Source: Microcoleus sp. bin38.metabat.b11b12b14.051 (GTDB lineage: Bacteria > Cyanobacteriota > Cyanobacteriia > Cyanobacteriales > Microcoleaceae). From it: a stretch of DNA of 64,000 nucleotides. The notes beneath the pieces are model-generated. The model saw only the letters and a program-made list of their open reading frames with translations, was not told where the DNA came from and searched no databases. The first letter of the stretch is position 1, and the number at the start of each line of letters is the position of its first letter. Location of the stretch: positions 1-64,000 of the forward strand of contig NZ_JAAFKD010000010.1 in NCBI RefSeq assembly GCF_013299165.1, read 5' to 3'. The translations under genes and the position numbers were made by a program. Of this stretch, positions 42,435 through 52,225 are shown piece by piece.

Positions 42435-42779
42435 CTATTCACTCAGCAGCGATTCAAATGCAGCTTGCAAAGACTTGAGATCGCCTACTCTGGCTACTAA
42501 CAAGTTTTCGCTGCCGGCATCCTGCAAGCGATGCTTCCAATACTGGATGCTCTCAGAGTTGTGCATCCAGAAACTAATCACTGTGTCTACGACTCGATCG
42601 ACATCCCAGCCGCGATAGGGAGAAACTACCTCCACAGACGCCACAAACGCATCCAGAGTACACTTTCGGTTTCCCAAGTATTCTACACCGGACGGCTGCT
42701 GTTGTTGCAGCAATTCCTGCTGCTGGTTAAAAAACGTTAAAGTTGGAGATACGCCCAGGATTTCAAATGTATAGTCCAT
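42435..42779 (-). CDS. Conserved-looking 114-residue protein of unknown function
   Basis: The start is ATG 42779, chosen because GGAGGAAG lies five bases upstream on the reverse strand; the longer frame to 42860 is unsupported. The protein begins MDYTFEILGVSPTLTFFNQ and is rich in Gln (QQQELLQQQQPS). It has a patch VEYLGNRKCTLDAFVASVEVV and a Trp-containing helix FWMHNSESIQYWKHRLQ. It appears soluble. I do not recognise a named family, but the strong ribosome site and regular composition support a real gene. Confidence 0.7.
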   Translation of the reverse strand: MDYTFEILGVSPTLTFFNQQQELLQQQQPSGVEYLGNRKCTLDAFVASVEVVSPYRGWDVDRVVDTVISFWMHNSESIQYWKHRLQDAGSENLLVARVGDLKSLQAAFESLLSE

Positions 42780-42782
42780 GTC

Positions 42783-42792
42783 TTCCTCCCGA
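42783..42792 (-). promoter_or_regulatory. Ribosome binding site that fixes the 42779 start
   Basis: Reverse-strand GGGAGGAAGA ends a few bases before the ATG at 42779. Confidence 0.7.
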
Positions 42793-43575
42793 AGTATTAT
42801 TTTGCTAAAATGTCGTAGCATAGCGGGGCTCCATCCATCGTCCACCAAAGCCAAAAACACTTGACATTACCCAAAAATAAGTAGAAGCTACCCACGCTCA
42901 TGGGGGTCGAACCCCAAATTTTAGATTCAACGACTGGCTCCCTTCTCTTTCGCTAGCGGACAATGCGGATGTTCGGGCTCCCAGATGAATCTGTGGAGTA
43001 AATCTCTGATTTTTCAATTTTTCAATCTCAAATCGACTGACATTGCTGCCCTCGATCAAACACAGATGCTTTAATTACCCTTTTTTCGTGCGATCGCCTT
43101 TTTGTCCGCTTATTCTATCAATAGCAAATTTTTTAACAGACTGTTGTCAAATAACTTACATTTTTGACACTCCCCTTGAAATTTTAAATCAGATTTTGAT
43201 TGAGCGCCCGTAGGGTTGACCGCAGTTAGACGCGGCTCTAGCGCTCCGATGCTCGATTCTGCTTTTTCGATTCTCCATTTTTGACGGGAATGACTTATCA
43301 ATTCAGGGTTGGCAGTACCTAAGAGCCCTTGTATTCTATTTTAACCTAGTGTGAGTTTTTGACTGGGAGTCCCCGATCGCGATCGCCCGATTCTAGCAAG
43401 TAGTGATACGATCGATATTACAATTTTTTACAGTAACCCCGGCAACCTCAGTCAAGTTGTGAGGGGTAGGCTAGCCCAATTGACTGTTCCTGTGGGAGTT
43501 TGTAACTTATAATATCTAGGGCATCTTTTAAAAGACAAACGATAGGCAAAGCTTCTAGGTGTCAAAATATTATTG
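42793..43575. other. Long intergenic region, no gene supported
   Basis: A divergent promoter region. It includes GC-rich text at 42890-42990 and a CGATCGCGATCGCC cluster at 43374-43388. Small open frames on both strands are not protein-like. No family repeat is recognised except short HIP1 motifs. Confidence 0.5.
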
Positions 43576-46500
43576 ATGTTATTGAAAAGTTTGAGCAGTT
43601 GGCTGATGAAAAGCTCGCCCAAGATGTCGCTGAGCCTAGTTTTGTTGATACCCCTGGTGGTGCAAATCTCCGTAGCAGTCGGCGTCACAGGATGGCTGTC
43701 GTTTCGCAACGGCCAGAAAGCCGTCAATGACCTTGCTACCAGGTTGAGCTTGGAAGTCGCAGCCAGGACTAAAGAAAATTTCCGCAGTTTTGGGGATATG
43801 TCTCACCTGTTCCTGCAAATGAATACTGCTGCGATCGCCTCGGAAAACCTCAACCCTGATGACTTCCCCAAGTTAGAGCGCTATTTGTGGAACCAGACCA
43901 AGCTGAGCGATCAAACTACAACCATCTACTACGGCGACGAACAGGGCAGATTTCTCTTGGTCAAACACGAAGCAGAAGACTTACTATACATCAGAGACGA
44001 ATCAACCGCTCCCAACCGCCAAATTTATCGCCTCGATGGCAAAGGAAATCGCACTGAACTAATCAAAACCGCCCCCTACGACCCCCGTACTAGACCGTGG
44101 TACCAAGCTGCCAAACAGGCGGAAAAAGCCACTTGGTCTCCGATATACGTCTTCGCAGCCCCGTCAGTTCTCGGCATTACGCCGGTGATGCCTATTTACA
44201 ATGAAACAGGAAAACTGCGGGGGGTTTTGGCAATTGACCTGACTCTTTCTCAAATCAGCGATTTTCTCAAAAGTATTAAAATTAGCCCGTCAGGAGAAGT
44301 TTTTGCGATCGAACGCAGCGGGGAAATCGTCGCCAGTTCCACAGACGAATTGCCCTTTGTCACTGACAATGACGGACAAAAACGGTTGATGGCGACTAAA
44401 AGTAAAAATGCGCTAATTCGATCGGCATCCACATACTTGCAAAAACAATTTGGCAGTTTTGAAGAAATTGACACCCAAGGACAGTTTAGCTTCGATATAG
44501 ACGGGAAACGTCAATTCCTGACGGTGGTTCCGCTGCGAGATGGCCGCGGCCTCGATTGGCTGATTGTCGTCGCCATCCCGGAAGGAGACTTTATGGAGCA
44601 AATTAACGCCAACACTCGCACAACTATTTTATTGTGCTTTTTTGCGTTCATATTGGCGATCGTCCTGGGTATTTTCACCTCTCGCTGGGTTGTCACACCA
44701 ATTACCCGATTGCTGGAAGCATCCCAAGCTTTAACAAAAATGTCCGAAGCTGCTGACTTCACCTCCGCCGAATTAGACGGCGAAGTCGAAGTCAAAGGCG
44801 TCAACGAACTCGGTGTGTTAGCTCAGTCTTTCAACCAGATGGCGAGACAATTGCGATCGTCTTTTGTAGCCCTAGAACGAACCAACTCCAGTTTAGAACA
44901 GCGAGTAGCAGAGCGGACAGCCGAACTAGAAGCCGCCGAAGCAGAATTGCGGGCTTTGTTTGCAGCCATGAACGAATTAATTGTAGTTGTGGATGCGACC
45001 GGTCGCTACTTAAAAATTGCGCCCACAAATATATCCCTGCTTTACAAACCAGCCGCAGAATTAGTTGGTAAAACAATCGGAGAGCTGTTTGAGCAAGCTA
45101 CAGCCGACAATTTTCTCAACCACATCCGAGCAGCTTTAGATACTCAGCAAACAGTCAGCATCGAGTACGATTTAACTATTAACGACCGCGAAGTTTGTTT
45201 TGCAGCCAGCATTTCGCCGCTTTCAGAAGAATCTGTAATTTGGGTAGCCCGCGACATTACCGAACAGAAGCGAGCCGAATCCGTGCGGCGGATGAGACAA
45301 AAACAATTGCTCAAACAAAACAGTGTTTTGCTAGAATTGGCAAGAAATAAAGCGCTGTATCGAGGCGATTTGCAAGTAGCTTTAAGAGAAATCACCGCAG
45401 CGGCGGCTCATACCCTAGATGCAGAAGCAGCCGGAGCGTGGCTGTACGATGAAAGCCGATCTTCATTGCAATGTTTAGACAAATTTCATCGCACCAACGG
45501 CCAGCATTCCCAAGGTGCTGAACTCGCAGCAGCAGACTATCCAGTTTATTTTAAAGCTTTGGAAGAAGACCGGACGATCGCAGCCGACGACGCTCTGTCA
45601 GATATCAGAACCAGGGAATTTGTGGCATCTTACTTTGCACAAAACGGCACCACATCAACCTTAGATGCGCCAGTGCGGCTGGGAGGACAAACAGTCGGAG
45701 TCCTCTGTATCGAACAGGTGGGAAGTGCTCGCCACTGGACAGTAGAAGAACAAAATTTTGTTGCTTCCCTGGCAGATTTGGTATCATTGGCGATCGAAGC
45801 TAGCGATCGCGATCGAACACAAAGCGCCCTCCGTCAAGCAGAACAAAAATACCGCAGCATATTTGAAAACGCAGTCGAAGGCATTTTTCAAACCACCCCC
45901 CAAGGCCGCTTCTTGAGCGTAAATCCAGCTTTAGCCCGGATTTACGGCTACGCCACTCCCGAAGAATTGACATCAAATCTCACCAACATCAGACAGCAAA
46001 CTTACGTCAATCCCCAGCAACGCGAAAAGTTTATGCGAGTCATGAAAGAATTCGGACAAATTTCCGGCTTTGAGTCAGAAGTGTACCGCGCTGACGGCAG
46101 CATAATTTGGATTTCTGAAAGCGCCCGTGCAGTGTGCGACACCGACGGCGAGGTACTCTACTATGAAGGCAGCGTCGAGGATATTAGCGATCGTAAAGTC
46201 TTTGAATCCGCCTTGCAACTCGCCCTAGAAGCAGCCGAAGCAGCTTCCACCGCAAAAAGCGCATTTTTAGCAAACATGAGCCACGAACTACGCACACCTC
46301 TCAATGCCATCATCGGCTACAGCGAAATGCTCCAAGAAGAAACCGAAGAATCCGGCTATGACGAACTCACCCCAGACTTAGACAAAATCCGCACATCCGG
46401 CAGACACTTGCTATCACTAATTAACGACATTCTCGACATTTCTAAAATCGAAGCCGGTCGCATGGATCTATACCTAGAAACCTTCGACATCAGCGCCTTG

Positions 46501-47019
46501 ATAGCAGAAGTTGCAGACAGCGCAGCCCCACTGATCGAGAAAAATTACAACACTTTAAACCTACAGCAAACTAGCAACATCGGCACAATGCGCGGTGACA
46601 TTACCAAAGTGCGGCAAATTTTATTAAATTTGCTGAGCAATGCCACCAAATTCACTCAAAATGGTACAATTACCGTAAGCGCCAGCCGAGAAACAATATC
46701 CAGTGATAACAGCGAAGCGACACCACAAAACAGTTCTGAACCCGCGGCAAATTCTCCATCCTCAAATCCCAGTAAAGAATTTTTAGTGGTAAATTGTACA
46801 GATACAGGAATTGGCATGAATCCAGACGAATTGGAGCACATCTTCCAACCATTTACCCAAGCAGACGCTTCTACCACGCGCAAGTACGGCGGCACAGGTT
46901 TGGGACTAGCAATCAGCCAGCGTTTTTGCCTGATGATGGGTGGCAATATTTCAGTAAACAGTCAAGTCGGTGTTGGTTCTACTTTCACCATCCGTTTACC
47001 TTTAACAGTTGACAGTTGA
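43576..47019 (+). CDS. Large membrane sensor histidine kinase (dCache-HAMP-PAS-GAF-PAS)
   Basis: A 1147-residue kinase. TM1 (about 15-35) and TM2 (about 348-368) flank an extracytoplasmic double-Cache sensor (about 40-340; PRTRPWYQAAKQAEKATWSP is the Cache signature region). HAMP (about 370-430), a coiled coil, PAS (about 455-560), GAF (about 590-745) and a second PAS with PAC (about 755-885) follow. The HisKA phosphoacceptor is His903 in ANMSHELRTPLNAI. HATPase motifs: N-box LLNLLSNATKF, G1 TDTGIGMNPDELEHIFQPF, G2 GGTGLGLAIS. No receiver domain, so it needs a separate response regulator, not adjacent. The last codons (TVDS) and stop are supplied by a TTGACAG heptamer repeat. Confidence 0.94.
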   Translation: MLLKSLSSWLMKSSPKMSLSLVLLIPLVVQISVAVGVTGWLSFRNGQKAVNDLATRLSLEVAARTKENFRSFGDMSHLFLQMNTAAIASENLNPDDFPKLERYLWNQTKLSDQTTTIYYGDEQGRFLLVKHEAEDLLYIRDESTAPNRQIYRLDGKGNRTELIKTAPYDPRTRPWYQAAKQAEKATWSPIYVFAAPSVLGITPVMPIYNETGKLRGVLAIDLTLSQISDFLKSIKISPSGEVFAIERSGEIVASSTDELPFVTDNDGQKRLMATKSKNALIRSASTYLQKQFGSFEEIDTQGQFSFDIDGKRQFLTVVPLRDGRGLDWLIVVAIPEGDFMEQINANTRTTILLCFFAFILAIVLGIFTSRWVVTPITRLLEASQALTKMSEAADFTSAELDGEVEVKGVNELGVLAQSFNQMARQLRSSFVALERTNSSLEQRVAERTAELEAAEAELRALFAAMNELIVVVDATGRYLKIAPTNISLLYKPAAELVGKTIGELFEQATADNFLNHIRAALDTQQTVSIEYDLTINDREVCFAASISPLSEESVIWVARDITEQKRAESVRRMRQKQLLKQNSVLLELARNKALYRGDLQVALREITAAAAHTLDAEAAGAWLYDESRSSLQCLDKFHRTNGQHSQGAELAAADYPVYFKALEEDRTIAADDALSDIRTREFVASYFAQNGTTSTLDAPVRLGGQTVGVLCIEQVGSARHWTVEEQNFVASLADLVSLAIEASDRDRTQSALRQAEQKYRSIFENAVEGIFQTTPQGRFLSVNPALARIYGYATPEELTSNLTNIRQQTYVNPQQREKFMRVMKEFGQISGFESEVYRADGSIIWISESARAVCDTDGEVLYYEGSVEDISDRKVFESALQLALEAAEAASTAKSAFLANMSHELRTPLNAIIGYSEMLQEETEESGYDELTPDLDKIRTSGRHLLSLINDILDISKIEAGRMDLYLETFDISALIAEVADSAAPLIEKNYNTLNLQQTSNIGTMRGDITKVRQILLNLLSNATKFTQNGTITVSASRETISSDNSEATPQNSSEPAANSPSSNPSKEFLVVNCTDTGIGMNPDELEHIFQPFTQADASTTRKYGGTGLGLAISQRFCLMMGGNISVNSQVGVGSTFTIRLPLTVDS

Positions 47020-47366
47020 CAGCTTGCCCCGAGCGAAGTCGAGGGGTTGACAGTTGACAGCGAAGTTTTTAGGCAGAGGATTTAAGCCCTTGTCATTACC
47101 CACATTTTTCAACCTGCTAATTTTCTCAAAAAGCAAATTCCGCAACCCCCCATTCTTTCGTTGTTCATTGTTAGATATTCTCAATAGCTTCTGACTAATG
47201 ATAACAAGCGGATTGTTTAAGACCTTTACGTTGAGAGGGTTTCAGGAGATGTGGGTAATGACAAGGATTTAAGCCCCTGCCTAAAAACTTCGCACTCCGA
47301 AGCCAACTGTCAACCCCTCGACTTCGCTCGGGGCAAGCTGTCAACTGTCAACTGTCAACTGTCAAC
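47005..47366. repeat. Long imperfect inverted repeat with heptamer ends
   Basis: The left arm (about 47005-47110) and right arm (about 47249-47366) are inverse copies. Shared segments include GCTTGCCCCGAGCGAAGTCG, GAAGTTTTTAGGCAG, and TTGTCATTACCCACAT. The outer parts are GTTGACA heptamers. Between them are about 140 bases of unrelated DNA. The element lies between the kinase gene and the convergent DppC-like gene and provides the stop of the kinase. Confidence 0.8.
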
Positions 47367-47368
47367 AA

Positions 47369-48436
47369 TTACCTTTGAATGCTGCGCGGATCGAGAGCAT
47401 CCCGCAATCCATCCCCCAATAAATTGAAAGCCAAAACAGTCAAAACAATCAGTATCGCCGGAGGCCAAACCAACCAAGGCTGCAACACTAAAATTGAAGC
47501 ATTAGTAGAAAGAGATAGCAAATTTCCCCAAGAGGCATCTGGCTGTTGAATCCCCAATCCAATTAAACTCAAAACCGACTCCGCCACAATAAAACCCGGA
47601 ACCGACAAAGTAGCAGAAATAATTACATAAGTTGCAGTTTGTGGCAACACGTGGCGGATAATAATATAGATTGGGTTGGCGCCCATAGCCCGAGCCGCTT
47701 GCACGAATTCTCGCTGTTTAATAGACAGTACCTGGCCGCGAATTACCCGCGCCAAACTTGCCCAACCGATAAATGAAGTAATCAACACAATCAAAATAAA
47801 TCGCTGAGCACTTGTCAATCCCGGAGGCAAAACTGCTGCTAGGGCTATTAATAAATAAAGACCGGGAATCGTCATCAATACTTCAGCGAAGCGCATTAAT
47901 ATACTGTCAATCCAACTACCGAAATAACCAGATATTCCTCCAATCAACAATCCTAAAGGAAATGAAATTGCTATGCCAACTAAACCAATGCTGAGGCTAA
48001 TGCGACTGCCATGTACTAAGCGGCTGAATTGATCGCGAGCTTGTTCGTCGGTACCTAAAAGGTTAATTTTACCTTCTCCTGTAGTGCCAACCAGGTGCCT
48101 GTCAAAAGGCAAAATTCCTAAAAACTTATAGGGAGAACCTTTGACAAACAAACCGAGAGCAGAGGGTTTTTGCCAGTCTACAATTACCTCGCGAGCGCCC
48201 GTATTTGCATCCACCGGGCCCTGAGTAGTCGGATAAACGTGCGGCCCAATAAATCGCCCGTCTTTGGCGCTTAAATAAATCTGAGTTGGCGGCAGCAAGG
48301 AACCATTTAATTGAGAGTCGTAGGGGTCGTAAGGTGCCACAAATTCGGCGAAAAGTGCGACTGTATAAAAAATTAATAGCACCACAGCTCCCAAGCGAGC
48401 TAGAGGATTATTTTTAAGATTTTGCCACCATTTCAT
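47369..48436 (-). CDS. DppC-type peptide/nickel ABC permease
   Basis: A 355-residue permease. An N-terminal helix (NNPLARLGAVVLLIFYTVALF) is followed by a long loop with APYDPYDSQLNGSLLPPTQ, the LGTDEQARDQFSRLVHGSRISL motif typical of DppC/OppC, five membrane helices, and an EAA loop (REFVQAARAMGANPIYIIIRHVLP). The C-terminus is NLLGDGLRDALDPR, a hallmark of the group. The insert of about 60 residues with HVYPTTQGPVDANTG and PFDRHLVGTTGE is longer than in E. coli DppC and seems normal for cyanobacteria. The DppB-like gene at 41175 may be its partner. Confidence 0.93.
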   Translation of the reverse strand: MKWWQNLKNNPLARLGAVVLLIFYTVALFAEFVAPYDPYDSQLNGSLLPPTQIYLSAKDGRFIGPHVYPTTQGPVDANTGAREVIVDWQKPSALGLFVKGSPYKFLGILPFDRHLVGTTGEGKINLLGTDEQARDQFSRLVHGSRISLSIGLVGIAISFPLGLLIGGISGYFGSWIDSILMRFAEVLMTIPGLYLLIALAAVLPPGLTSAQRFILIVLITSFIGWASLARVIRGQVLSIKQREFVQAARAMGANPIYIIIRHVLPQTATYVIISATLSVPGFIVAESVLSLIGLGIQQPDASWGNLLSLSTNASILVLQPWLVWPPAILIVLTVLAFNLLGDGLRDALDPRSIQR

Positions 48437-48750
48437 AAGTTTTAGGTTTGAAATTTTAAGTTTGTTCGTAGTGAGGACTTTAGTCCTTATCAGGTTCGTA
48501 GTGAGGACTTTAGTCCTTCTTCCGTTCGTAGTAATGACTTTAGTCCTTATCAGGTTCGTAGTGAGGACTTTAGTCCTTCTTCCGTTCGTAGTAATGACTT
48601 TAGTCCTTATCAGGTTCGTAGTGAGGACTTTAGTCCTTCTTCCGTTCGTAGTAAGGACTTTAGTCTTTTCTTCAAGAAATCACTCACAAGCGCCGAATTC
48701 ATTACTAATAAAAATTTTACGGACTGAAGTCCTTACTACGAACCTTAGGA
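48437..48750. repeat. Seven 30-bp tandem repeats (GGACTTTAGTCC)
   Basis: Units starting GTTCGTAGTGAGGACTTTAG begin at 48464, 48494, 48524, 48554, 48584, 48614 and 48644. Alternating endings (TTATCAG, TTCTTCC) suggest a 60-bp higher-order unit. Each unit has the palindrome GGACTTTAGTCC. A lone inverse copy (GGACTGAAGTCC, about 48720-48746) closes the region. The + strand frame of 120 codons across it is a by-product of the 30-bp period. Confidence 0.9.
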
Positions 48751-49884
48751 CTATTTTTTATCATCGGGAACCAAGATTATTCTACTTTCATTTTCCGCAA
48801 TTTTCCCCAATTCCTCGCCGCTAAAAGGATTGTAGAAAAACGAGCCTGTTTGCGGAGGTAATTTGGGATTGAGTACAATTTCCACGATACTTTTGACCAC
48901 CCCAGTCAGCGGAATTGCTAGGATAACTCCTAATAATCCTCCCACTCTACCTCCTAACAGCAAAGCTGTAAAAATAATTACCGGACTCAAACCCGTGAGA
49001 TTACCCATGATTCTGGGTGCTACTAAGTTATCCTTGATTTGCTGGAGACCGATCGCAACTGCCAACACTTGCAGCGCCAGCCACCAATCAATAAACGCTA
49101 CAATTATACTAACAGTACCAATGCCCAGCGCCGCTCCGATAAACGGAATTATTTCTGTCAAGCCGATAAACACGGCAAACAACAGGAAAAACGGAACTTG
49201 CAGCCACCAAAAAGCCATAGTTAGCGAGGTCGCCATAAATAGTCCCAGCAGCAACTGTCCCGATACGAATCGCTGGAGGTTTCGCTGCAAAGTATCGGTT
49301 AAAACATAGCGAATATCTGGCGAAAAAATGCTGGTCAATCCCTGCCACACTCTTTGACCGTCGAGGAGCATATAAAATGAAATGACTAGAATCAAAATTA
49401 AGTCGAGAAACCAGTTGACAGTTCCTACAACTAAACCTAAACTCGTACCAGCAATCGCCTGTACTTGTTCCTGCACTTTTGCTGATAACTGCTGTTCTAA
49501 AAGTTGCACGTCAAATGGTAAATTGCGATCGGCACTCCATGCTTGAAATTCACCTAACTGCTGCCGCGCCGACTCCAGCAAGTCTGGGAACCTGACCCCT
49601 AACTGTCTAGCTTGGCTGAAGACTGGCGGTACAATAGTTAGACCGATTACTACTACTACCAAACCCGCCGTTAAATAAACTAGCCCCGCAGCGAGTCCTC
49701 GCGGCAAAAATACTTGCAGTCTGATTACTGCATAATTTAATAAAAATGCAATGAGTCCCGCTGTTACTAAAATGCTGACGAGTTCCCCAACATAATTAAT
49801 AGCAGTCAGGGTAAACCATCCAGTCACTAGCACTAGCAACCAAGTAATTAGAAACTGTTGGACGGGAGTAAATACACTATTCAT
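48751..49884 (-). CDS. AI-2E family (PerM-type) membrane protein
   Basis: A 377-residue protein with seven to eight membrane segments and the family pattern. Paired N-terminal helices (ITWLLVLVTGWFTLTAI and VSILVTAGLIAFLLNYAV) come first. An amphipathic region (about 85-150) is followed by LILILVISFYMLLDG. PFFLLFAVFIGLTEIIPFIGAALG and LVAPRIMGNLTGLSPVIIFTALLLGGRVGGLLGVILAIPLTGVV complete it. Members export quorum signals or other solutes; the substrate here is unknown. Start ATG 49884 is preferred to TTG 49899. Confidence 0.9.
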   Translation of the reverse strand: MNSVFTPVQQFLITWLLVLVTGWFTLTAINYVGELVSILVTAGLIAFLLNYAVIRLQVFLPRGLAAGLVYLTAGLVVVVIGLTIVPPVFSQARQLGVRFPDLLESARQQLGEFQAWSADRNLPFDVQLLEQQLSAKVQEQVQAIAGTSLGLVVGTVNWFLDLILILVISFYMLLDGQRVWQGLTSIFSPDIRYVLTDTLQRNLQRFVSGQLLLGLFMATSLTMAFWWLQVPFFLLFAVFIGLTEIIPFIGAALGIGTVSIIVAFIDWWLALQVLAVAIGLQQIKDNLVAPRIMGNLTGLSPVIIFTALLLGGRVGGLLGVILAIPLTGVVKSIVEIVLNPKLPPQTGSFFYNPFSGEELGKIAENESRIILVPDDKK

Positions 49885-50428
49885 TGGGATTTTTGTCAAT
49901 TAAACTGGCACAAGTTTTTTAGCTGCTGTGCCGTATTATACAACACACATATTAGAGTATAGATTAGCAATAATTCACTTCAATATTAGACTGAATTGTT
50001 TTAGTATTGATGGGTGAGTTATGATAAAACCCCCGTGAGACAGGCAATCGCCAGCCCGATCGCCCTGCGATCGATCGCCAATCACGGTAACATTCAGTAT
50101 GCCCGATCGCCCGATCGAGTTCAGATCGCGCCCAGTTCATCGCAATAAGTAGGTTCGTAGTGCGGACTTCAGTCCGCTCCATAGCTGCGGACTGAAGTCC
50201 GCACTACGAACCAACCGTTTTTATAGTAATCTACCGGACATGATATTAAAGGTCGATCGCACAATCTCGGATCGCAATCACCATTATCATGTGAAATGAC
50301 GCTACACTCACCCGCAAGGAGGAGGCGCGAGCGCTCGCACCCTCAGCTAAAATAAATTACATATTAAAACCGCAATCTTTCTTTACAATATCAAAAACCG
50401 AAGGCTGAAACCGACGGGAGGAACTACC
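49885..50428. other. Divergent intergenic region with perfect hairpin
   Basis: Between the AI-2E gene and the RND adaptor gene. It contains the 26-bp perfect hairpin listed separately and many CGATCG cores (50040-50135). Short open frames are not genes. Confidence 0.55.
50152..50212. repeat. Perfect 26-bp hairpin element
   Basis: The left arm 50152-50177 and right arm 50187-50212 are exact complements with a 9-base loop. It belongs to the GTTCGTAGTG family seen at 38167-38225 and 48464-48673, but the stem sequence here is GTGCGGACTTCAGTCCGC. Confidence 0.9.
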
Positions 50429-52225
50429 GTGACGAATCAAGTTTTTTCAGAAGCAGAAGAAAAGCAGCCCCTTTCCCCCGTGCAGAGCGGCCGCGACAGC
50501 AAATTAGTAGCGGATGCGTCTGAAACTGGCACCTCAGATACCTCTCGCTGGCGCTTCTCGTCTGAAGAAGATGAACGAGAAATAGCCTTAGAAGTTCCAG
50601 AAATGGATGGGGCGCTATCGGAAGTTTCCGAATTAGAAGCACCAGAAGTTCCTCCCAGTAAAGGACTCAGGTGGCCGACGCTATTGGTGGGCGCAGGGAT
50701 TGGCGTGGCTGCAACGCTGCTCGCAGTAAACTTGACTGCGGGGAAGCAGAGCGCACGTGCTCCAGTTGTAGCCCCAGCGGCTGCTCAGCAGGGGACGGCT
50801 CAGACGGTGACGGTGGCCCCTGTGGAATCGGCCGAGGTGGCTCAAACTCTCGAAGCGACGGGGAGTGTGGCGCCTTACGATTTACTGCCGGTGCTACCGC
50901 AATCGAACGGTTTGCAAATTAAGCAGGTTTTGGTGAAAGAAGGGGATACGGTAGAAAAAAATCAGGTAATGGCGGTTTTGGATGATTCGGTGTTGCGATC
51001 GCAAATTGCCGAAGCCGTTGCTAAGGTAGAATCGGCAAACTCTACGGTAGAACAAGCCCAAGCTCAAGTGCAGCAAGCCCAGTCTACCCAAAAAGAAACC
51101 GAAGCCGCTGTCGCTCAAGCTGAAGCTGGCGTGGAAAAAGCCATCGCAGACTTAGCGCAAGTTAAAACCGGTGTTGGCCAAGCTGAAGCTGGTGTGAATC
51201 AAGCTAAGGCTGGTGTGAATCAAGCTAAGGCTGGTATTGCTTCCGCCCAGGCGAAATTAGCTCAAGCCCAAAGAGAAGTCAATCGCACCCAAAATTTGGC
51301 GGCTCAAGGAGTAATTAGCCAGCAAGATTTGGAAAAGCGCAAGACTGAGCGAGAAACTGCTGTTCAAGATGTGAATAAAGCTAAGGCTGATTTGAATAAA
51401 GCTATAGAAGAACAGAACAAAGCGGCGGAAGAAGTGCGATCGGCTCAAGCTAAAGTAGTTAATGCCGAAGCTAGTATCAGTACAGCCCGAGCTGCACTGT
51501 TGAGTGCGCGCGCCAAGGTAAATACTGCGGCCACAACTGTCAGCAGCGCCCGAGCAAATGTAGGGAACAATGCAGCAGGTGTTCGCAGCAATGATGCGCG
51601 AGTCAAACAGTTGCAAACTCAACTCGAACAAACTATCGTCCGAGCGCCGGATAGCGGTATTGTATCGGAAAGAATTGGTCGAGTTGGTGATGTTTCTTCG
51701 GGAAGTCAAAAACTATTTTCGATTATTCGGGGAAATAAGCTAGAACTGCAATTAAAAGTCCCAGAAACTCAGGTTTCGCAAGTACAACCGGGAACCGCGG
51801 TACAGATTAGTTCGGATTCAGACAAGCGGATTAAGTTGTCTGGAACTGTGCGAGAGATTTCGCCGTTAGTTGACCCGCAAAATCGGCAAGCTACGGTGAA
51901 GATTGATTTGCCTGCAAGTGAGTTTTTGCGATCGGGAATGTTTTTGCGCGCTGCGATTTCGACGGCGACGGCGCAAGGTTTGAAAGTTCCGGCTAAGGCT
52001 ATTTTACCACAGTCTGATGGCAGTTCTATTGTTTACAAACTTGTGGGTGAGGACAAGGTGCAAGCTCAGCCGGTGGTAGTTGGGGAGATTACCGGGGGCG
52101 CGGTTGGGGATTTGACGAGTGCTCAGGTTGAGATTAAAAAAGGGTTGAAAGCAGGGGATAAAGTGGTTGTTGCTGGTGCTGGTTATCTCAAGGATGGCGA
52201 TCGGGTTAAAGTCGGTAGTCAGTAG
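50429..52225 (+). CDS. RND efflux periplasmic adaptor (membrane fusion protein)
   Basis: A 598-residue adaptor. The start is GTG 50429, preceded by GGGAGG (50416-50421). A cytosolic acidic N-terminus (about 1-80) precedes one membrane helix (about 85-107, TLLVGAGIGVAATLLAVNL). Next come a lipoyl half (VAPYDLLPVLPQSNGLQIK) and a very long coiled coil (about 185-390) with Ala/Gln/Lys repeats, including tandem GVNQAKA units. The second lipoyl half is TIVRAPDSGIVSERIGRVGD, followed by beta-barrel and membrane-proximal domains (QVQPGTAVQISSDSDKRI to the end). The hairpin is longer than in AcrA. It works with the pump at 52613; no TolC-like gene is nearby. Confidence 0.93.
   Translation: MTNQVFSEAEEKQPLSPVQSGRDSKLVADASETGTSDTSRWRFSSEEDEREIALEVPEMDGALSEVSELEAPEVPPSKGLRWPTLLVGAGIGVAATLLAVNLTAGKQSARAPVVAPAAAQQGTAQTVTVAPVESAEVAQTLEATGSVAPYDLLPVLPQSNGLQIKQVLVKEGDTVEKNQVMAVLDDSVLRSQIAEAVAKVESANSTVEQAQAQVQQAQSTQKETEAAVAQAEAGVEKAIADLAQVKTGVGQAEAGVNQAKAGVNQAKAGIASAQAKLAQAQREVNRTQNLAAQGVISQQDLEKRKTERETAVQDVNKAKADLNKAIEEQNKAAEEVRSAQAKVVNAEASISTARAALLSARAKVNTAATTVSSARANVGNNAAGVRSNDARVKQLQTQLEQTIVRAPDSGIVSERIGRVGDVSSGSQKLFSIIRGNKLELQLKVPETQVSQVQPGTAVQISSDSDKRIKLSGTVREISPLVDPQNRQATVKIDLPASEFLRSGMFLRAAISTATAQGLKVPAKAILPQSDGSSIVYKLVGEDKVQAQPVVVGEITGGAVGDLTSAQVEIKKGLKAGDKVVVAGAGYLKDGDRVKVGSQ

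Noticed and set aside
42253..42740. + strand frames near the 42779 gene
   Set aside because: They lie opposite a gene with a strong ribosome site and contain repeat DNA.
48462..48824. Open frame of 120 codons with FVVRTLVL repeats
   Set aside because: It is produced by the 30-bp period of a nucleotide repeat; there is no ribosome site and no independent protein signal.
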